Source: an uncultured Candidatus Poseidoniales archaeon (GTDB lineage Archaea > Thermoplasmatota > Poseidoniia > Poseidoniales > Poseidoniaceae). Taken from it: DNA of 64,000 bases. Shown here piece by piece: positions 61,663 through 64,000 of this stretch (the stretch's first letter is position 1; the number at the start of each line of letters is the position of its first letter). The stretch is taken from positions 1 to 64,000 of the forward strand of contig CACLCM010000002.1 of NCBI GenBank assembly GCA_902605365.1, in the 5' to 3' direction. Under the pieces are notes generated by a model. It ran no database searches. It was not told where the DNA came from and saw only the letters and a list, made by a program, of their open reading frames with translations. The translations under genes and the position numbers were made by a program.

Positions 61663-62831
61663 ATCGTAATGGTTTTTACATCCAAACCACATAACTTCAA
61701 TTGCTCAAGAAATGATGGCCAGGCCACTTCGTGAAGGTCTACTCCTTCGATCATCGCTCCACAAAACCTTGCTAGCAGTACTGCTGTCATCTGCATACGG
61801 TGGTCGCCATATGTTTCGACTATTCCATCAGGACGAGATGGCACCTGTCCACCCTCCACCAATATTCCGTCAGTATTCGCTGAAGCTTTTATTCCGAATC
61901 TAGAAAGCATTTCAACTGTTTTAGTAATTCGATTGGATTCCTTATGTGCCGCATGCGGTGCGCCTGAAATCAATCCACCATTCCCCAAAGCCAGCCATGC
62001 GGCCATTGGAGTAATCAAGTCATTAGAGTCTCTCAGTACGCTATTTTCTAAGGAATGTCCAATCGATTCTTTTTCACTCGGTGCGTTGGTTACTTCCAAT
62101 CCAGCCAATTTAGCAAATGACATCATGGAAGCGTCAGAAGGAATTTCTACGTCTGGGCAATTTACTTGCCACGCCTCTCCGATATTTTTAGCTCCAGTCA
62201 ATTGACACAATTCCCAAGTCAATGCCGAATGGTTCCTTGAAACAGCATCTCCCTTTGTGGTTATATTGAATCCATCAGTTCTTGGAGCCATGAGCATTAG
62301 TGATGAATAGAATTGCGATGTATTAGAAACATCTATTTCGACGTTTTGAAGATTGAATGGACCGTTTATATCGATTGGTAGTTCTGATGTATTTTGCTTA
62401 GAATTGAATTCAATACAGAGTGACTCCAATAGTTGTAAGGAACTCCTTGCACGTAGGCTTGAGTCGCCATCTATTGATATTTTGAAGTCGCAAGTGGCCG
62501 ATTGTCCAATCAAAAACCTCAGTGCTGTACCGCTGTTTTTACAATCTAGAGTTCCTGATGGCTGAGATAACTCCCCTCCATATATCGTGTCTTTTTCCCA
62601 CTTTATCCCAAGTTGTTTCAAACAATCTATCATGGCAAGTACATCTTTTCCAATTTCCCACATTACAATTTTAGTTGGTTTAACATCCATGCTAGCCAGA
62701 GTAAGCCAACGCATAGCATGACTCTTAGAAGGAGGTAGTTTTAATCTACCAGACAGTGTACTGGGCTCCACGCATAGAACTTTTTTTCCACTAAAATCGG
62801 GGCCAGTATCACTAACCTTACTAGGCCCCAT
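61659..62831 (-). CDS. aroA: 3-phosphoshikimate 1-carboxyvinyltransferase (EPSP synthase)
   Basis: The 390-residue enzyme joins PEP and shikimate-3-phosphate. L-P-P-S-K-S-H-A-M-R-W-L-T-L is the N-terminal substrate loop, N-S-G-T-A-L-R-F-L the PEP loop, and Y-G-D-H-R-M-Q-M-T the later signature. It is somewhat shorter than the usual 420-430 residues. It is alone on its strand, between mutL and moaA. Confidence 0.93.
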   Translation of the reverse strand: MGPSKVSDTGPDFSGKKVLCVEPSTLSGRLKLPPSKSHAMRWLTLASMDVKPTKIVMWEIGKDVLAMIDCLKQLGIKWEKDTIYGGELSQPSGTLDCKNSGTALRFLIGQSATCDFKISIDGDSSLRARSSLQLLESLCIEFNSKQNTSELPIDINGPFNLQNVEIDVSNTSQFYSSLMLMAPRTDGFNITTKGDAVSRNHSALTWELCQLTGAKNIGEAWQVNCPDVEIPSDASMMSFAKLAGLEVTNAPSEKESIGHSLENSVLRDSNDLITPMAAWLALGNGGLISGAPHAAHKESNRITKTVEMLSRFGIKASANTDGILVEGGQVPSRPDGIVETYGDHRMQMTAVLLARFCGAMIEGVDLHEVAWPSFLEQLKLCGLDVKTITI

Positions 62832-62875
62832 AACCTATGCGAGATGGTGCCTAATCATGAAGTCATCCAAGGCAC

Positions 62876-63880
62876 ATGTTGAAGAGCGGCTTTACTACAG
62901 CCTCTAATATGGTCAGAGATTCACTCAACCGTCCCTTAAGGGACCTAAGAATATCTCTAACCGATCGGTGTAACATGCGATGCAGATATTGTATGCCTAG
63001 TGAACACTTTGGAAATAACCATGAATTCTTATCTAAAAAAGAGATTTTGAGTTATGAAGAATTGACTATGATTGTAGAATCTCTAGTCCCACTCGGTCTT
63101 TCCAAAATCCGCCTTACAGGAGGTGAACCATTATTGCGCAGAGACATATGTAAATTCATTGAGATGTTACCTCAAGAATTAGATATTGCAATGACGACAA
63201 ATGGTATACTACTAGCACGTTTTGCACAAGACCTAGCAGATGCCGGTCTAAAACGGGTTACCGTATCTCTAGACGCTATTGATGTTGAAACGTTCCAAGC
63301 GATGGGCGACACTAAAGAAGTCCCTGAAACAGTGCTACTCGGTATTGAGGCTGCACGAAAAGCTGGATTAGCAGTCAAGGTGAACACAGTAATTAGAGCA
63401 GGATATAATGAACACTCTGTCAAGATGGTTGCTGACCGGTTCATAGGTAGCGATGTAATTGTGCGATACATCGAATTTATGGACGTAGGTAAAACCAATG
63501 CTTGGAATTTAGATGAGGTCATTACCGGCAAAATGATGCGACAGATGCTTGAAAACATCAAACCTCTAGATGCTAATCACGTTGGTGAAGTGGCCAACAG
63601 GTACCAGAGAGGTAGCCAGGAGATTGGATTCATTGAGAGTGTATCTAATCCATTCTGTGGCGACTGTAATCGTGCTAGAATATCTGCAGATGGTTCGATG
63701 TACACTTGTTTGTTTGCATCAAAAGGTAACGACCTGAAGGCGATGATTCGTATGGATGCCACCAAAGAACAGATTGCAGAAGCTGTTAGGTCGATTTGGA
63801 CCAAAAGAGATGATGCTTATTCACAGATCCGAGGTAAAACAGAAGTCGACAAAGTCGAAATGTCCTTCATCGGTGGTTAA
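62876..63880 (+). CDS. moaA: GTP 3',8-cyclase MoaA
   Basis: The 334-residue radical-SAM enzyme starts molybdenum-cofactor synthesis. Cys32, Cys36 and Cys39 (C-N-M-R-C-R-Y-C) bind the SAM cluster. C-G-D-C-N-R-A-R-I-S plus a later Cys in M-Y-T-C-L-F bind the second. The protein ends F-I-G-G, the Gly-Gly tail required for activity. ATG 62876 has AAGG upstream; ATG 62909 is an alternative. Its stop overlaps the stop of a minus-strand gene. Confidence 0.95.
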   Translation: MLKSGFTTASNMVRDSLNRPLRDLRISLTDRCNMRCRYCMPSEHFGNNHEFLSKKEILSYEELTMIVESLVPLGLSKIRLTGGEPLLRRDICKFIEMLPQELDIAMTTNGILLARFAQDLADAGLKRVTVSLDAIDVETFQAMGDTKEVPETVLLGIEAARKAGLAVKVNTVIRAGYNEHSVKMVADRFIGSDVIVRYIEFMDVGKTNAWNLDEVITGKMMRQMLENIKPLDANHVGEVANRYQRGSQEIGFIESVSNPFCGDCNRARISADGSMYTCLFASKGNDLKAMIRMDATKEQIAEAVRSIWTKRDDAYSQIRGKTEVDKVEMSFIGG

Positions 63881-64000
63881 CTTTCGATCACAGGTAGCCT
63901 GATATTTGCTAGTACTGAGTCGCTACCTTTGTCGACTAGTTGGAAATAATGGCTACCAGTATTGCAGCCCAGTGAGCCACAATCTAACACAAAGTAATCA
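63877..64000 (-). CDS. Partial CDS, C-terminal end only
   Basis: The complement is open to the window edge and ends S-V-L-A-N-I-R-L-P-V-I-E-S with a stop at 63877-63879, overlapping the moaA stop. About 40 residues are visible: D-Y-F-V-L-D-C-G-S-L-G-C-N-T-G-S-H-Y-F-Q-L-V-D-K. They look like the end of a beta-rich domain. Function cannot be assigned. Confidence 0.6.
   Translation of the reverse strand, partial: DYFVLDCGSLGCNTGSHYFQLVDKGSDSVLANIRLPVIES

Overview
The window looks like chromosomal DNA of a planktonic euryarchaeon, most likely Marine Group II (Candidatus Poseidoniales). It carries archaeal or eukaryotic-type information genes (eL37, eL44, eS27, uL16/L10e, aIF2-alpha, Nop10, ABCE1, an archaeal TyrRS). 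These sit beside bacterial-type MutS/MutL and large surface proteins built from calcium-binding thrombospondin type 3 and MopE-like repeats. Shine-Dalgarno motifs (GGAGG, AGGTGA) are common, and many gene pairs overlap by 4 nt. The lineage call is inferred from gene content and was not tested against any database.

Layout. 1-9 kb: a TSP3-repeat membrane protein facing a subtilisin-like protease, an RGG-tailed DEAD-box helicase, MsrA and a P5C dehydrogenase-type ALDH. 8.9-15.2 kb: a C/D-box-like RNA candidate, a PrsW-like protease, a DUF92 membrane protein, a large membrane protein with a cysteine-free thioredoxin-like domain, then DUF2071, DCC and TspO proteins. 15.2-19.4 kb: an AT-rich accessory stretch with small proteins, an HNH nuclease, a GIY-YIG-like protein and three palindrome-rich intergenic clusters. 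19.4-35 kb: metabolism (TpiA, a sugar nucleotidyltransferase, SucCD, two squalene/phytoene synthases, glutaryl-CoA dehydrogenase, EtfBA) and TyrRS. 35-43.8 kb: a purF-thiI-propeller-hydrolase operon and a ribosomal/translation cluster ending in a PAC2 protein facing a ubiquitin-like protein.

43.87-47.5 kb: a tRNA-Ser(CGA) gene whose 3' end is repeated (26 of 27 bases) 3.5 kb downstream. Between the repeats lies what appears to be a compact integrated element with no recognisable integrase. It carries a 704-residue protein with an HTH domain, a charged coil and a C-terminal HEPN-like R-x4-H motif. A HEAT-repeat protein is divergent from it, and the two share a promoter region with two 19-bp-spaced operator-like repeats. 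This is the best candidate in the window for an undescribed (possibly defence) system.

47.5-64 kb: membrane proteins, an operon of uL16, ABCE1 and two paralogous PD-(D/E)XK nuclease-OB-fold proteins, then mutS-mutL, aroA and moaA. Several conserved proteins lack canonical metal or nucleotide ligands: ABCE1 (Fe-S cysteines), eL44 (zinc ribbon) and ThiI (PP-loop). No gene-free stretch exceeds about 300 bases.
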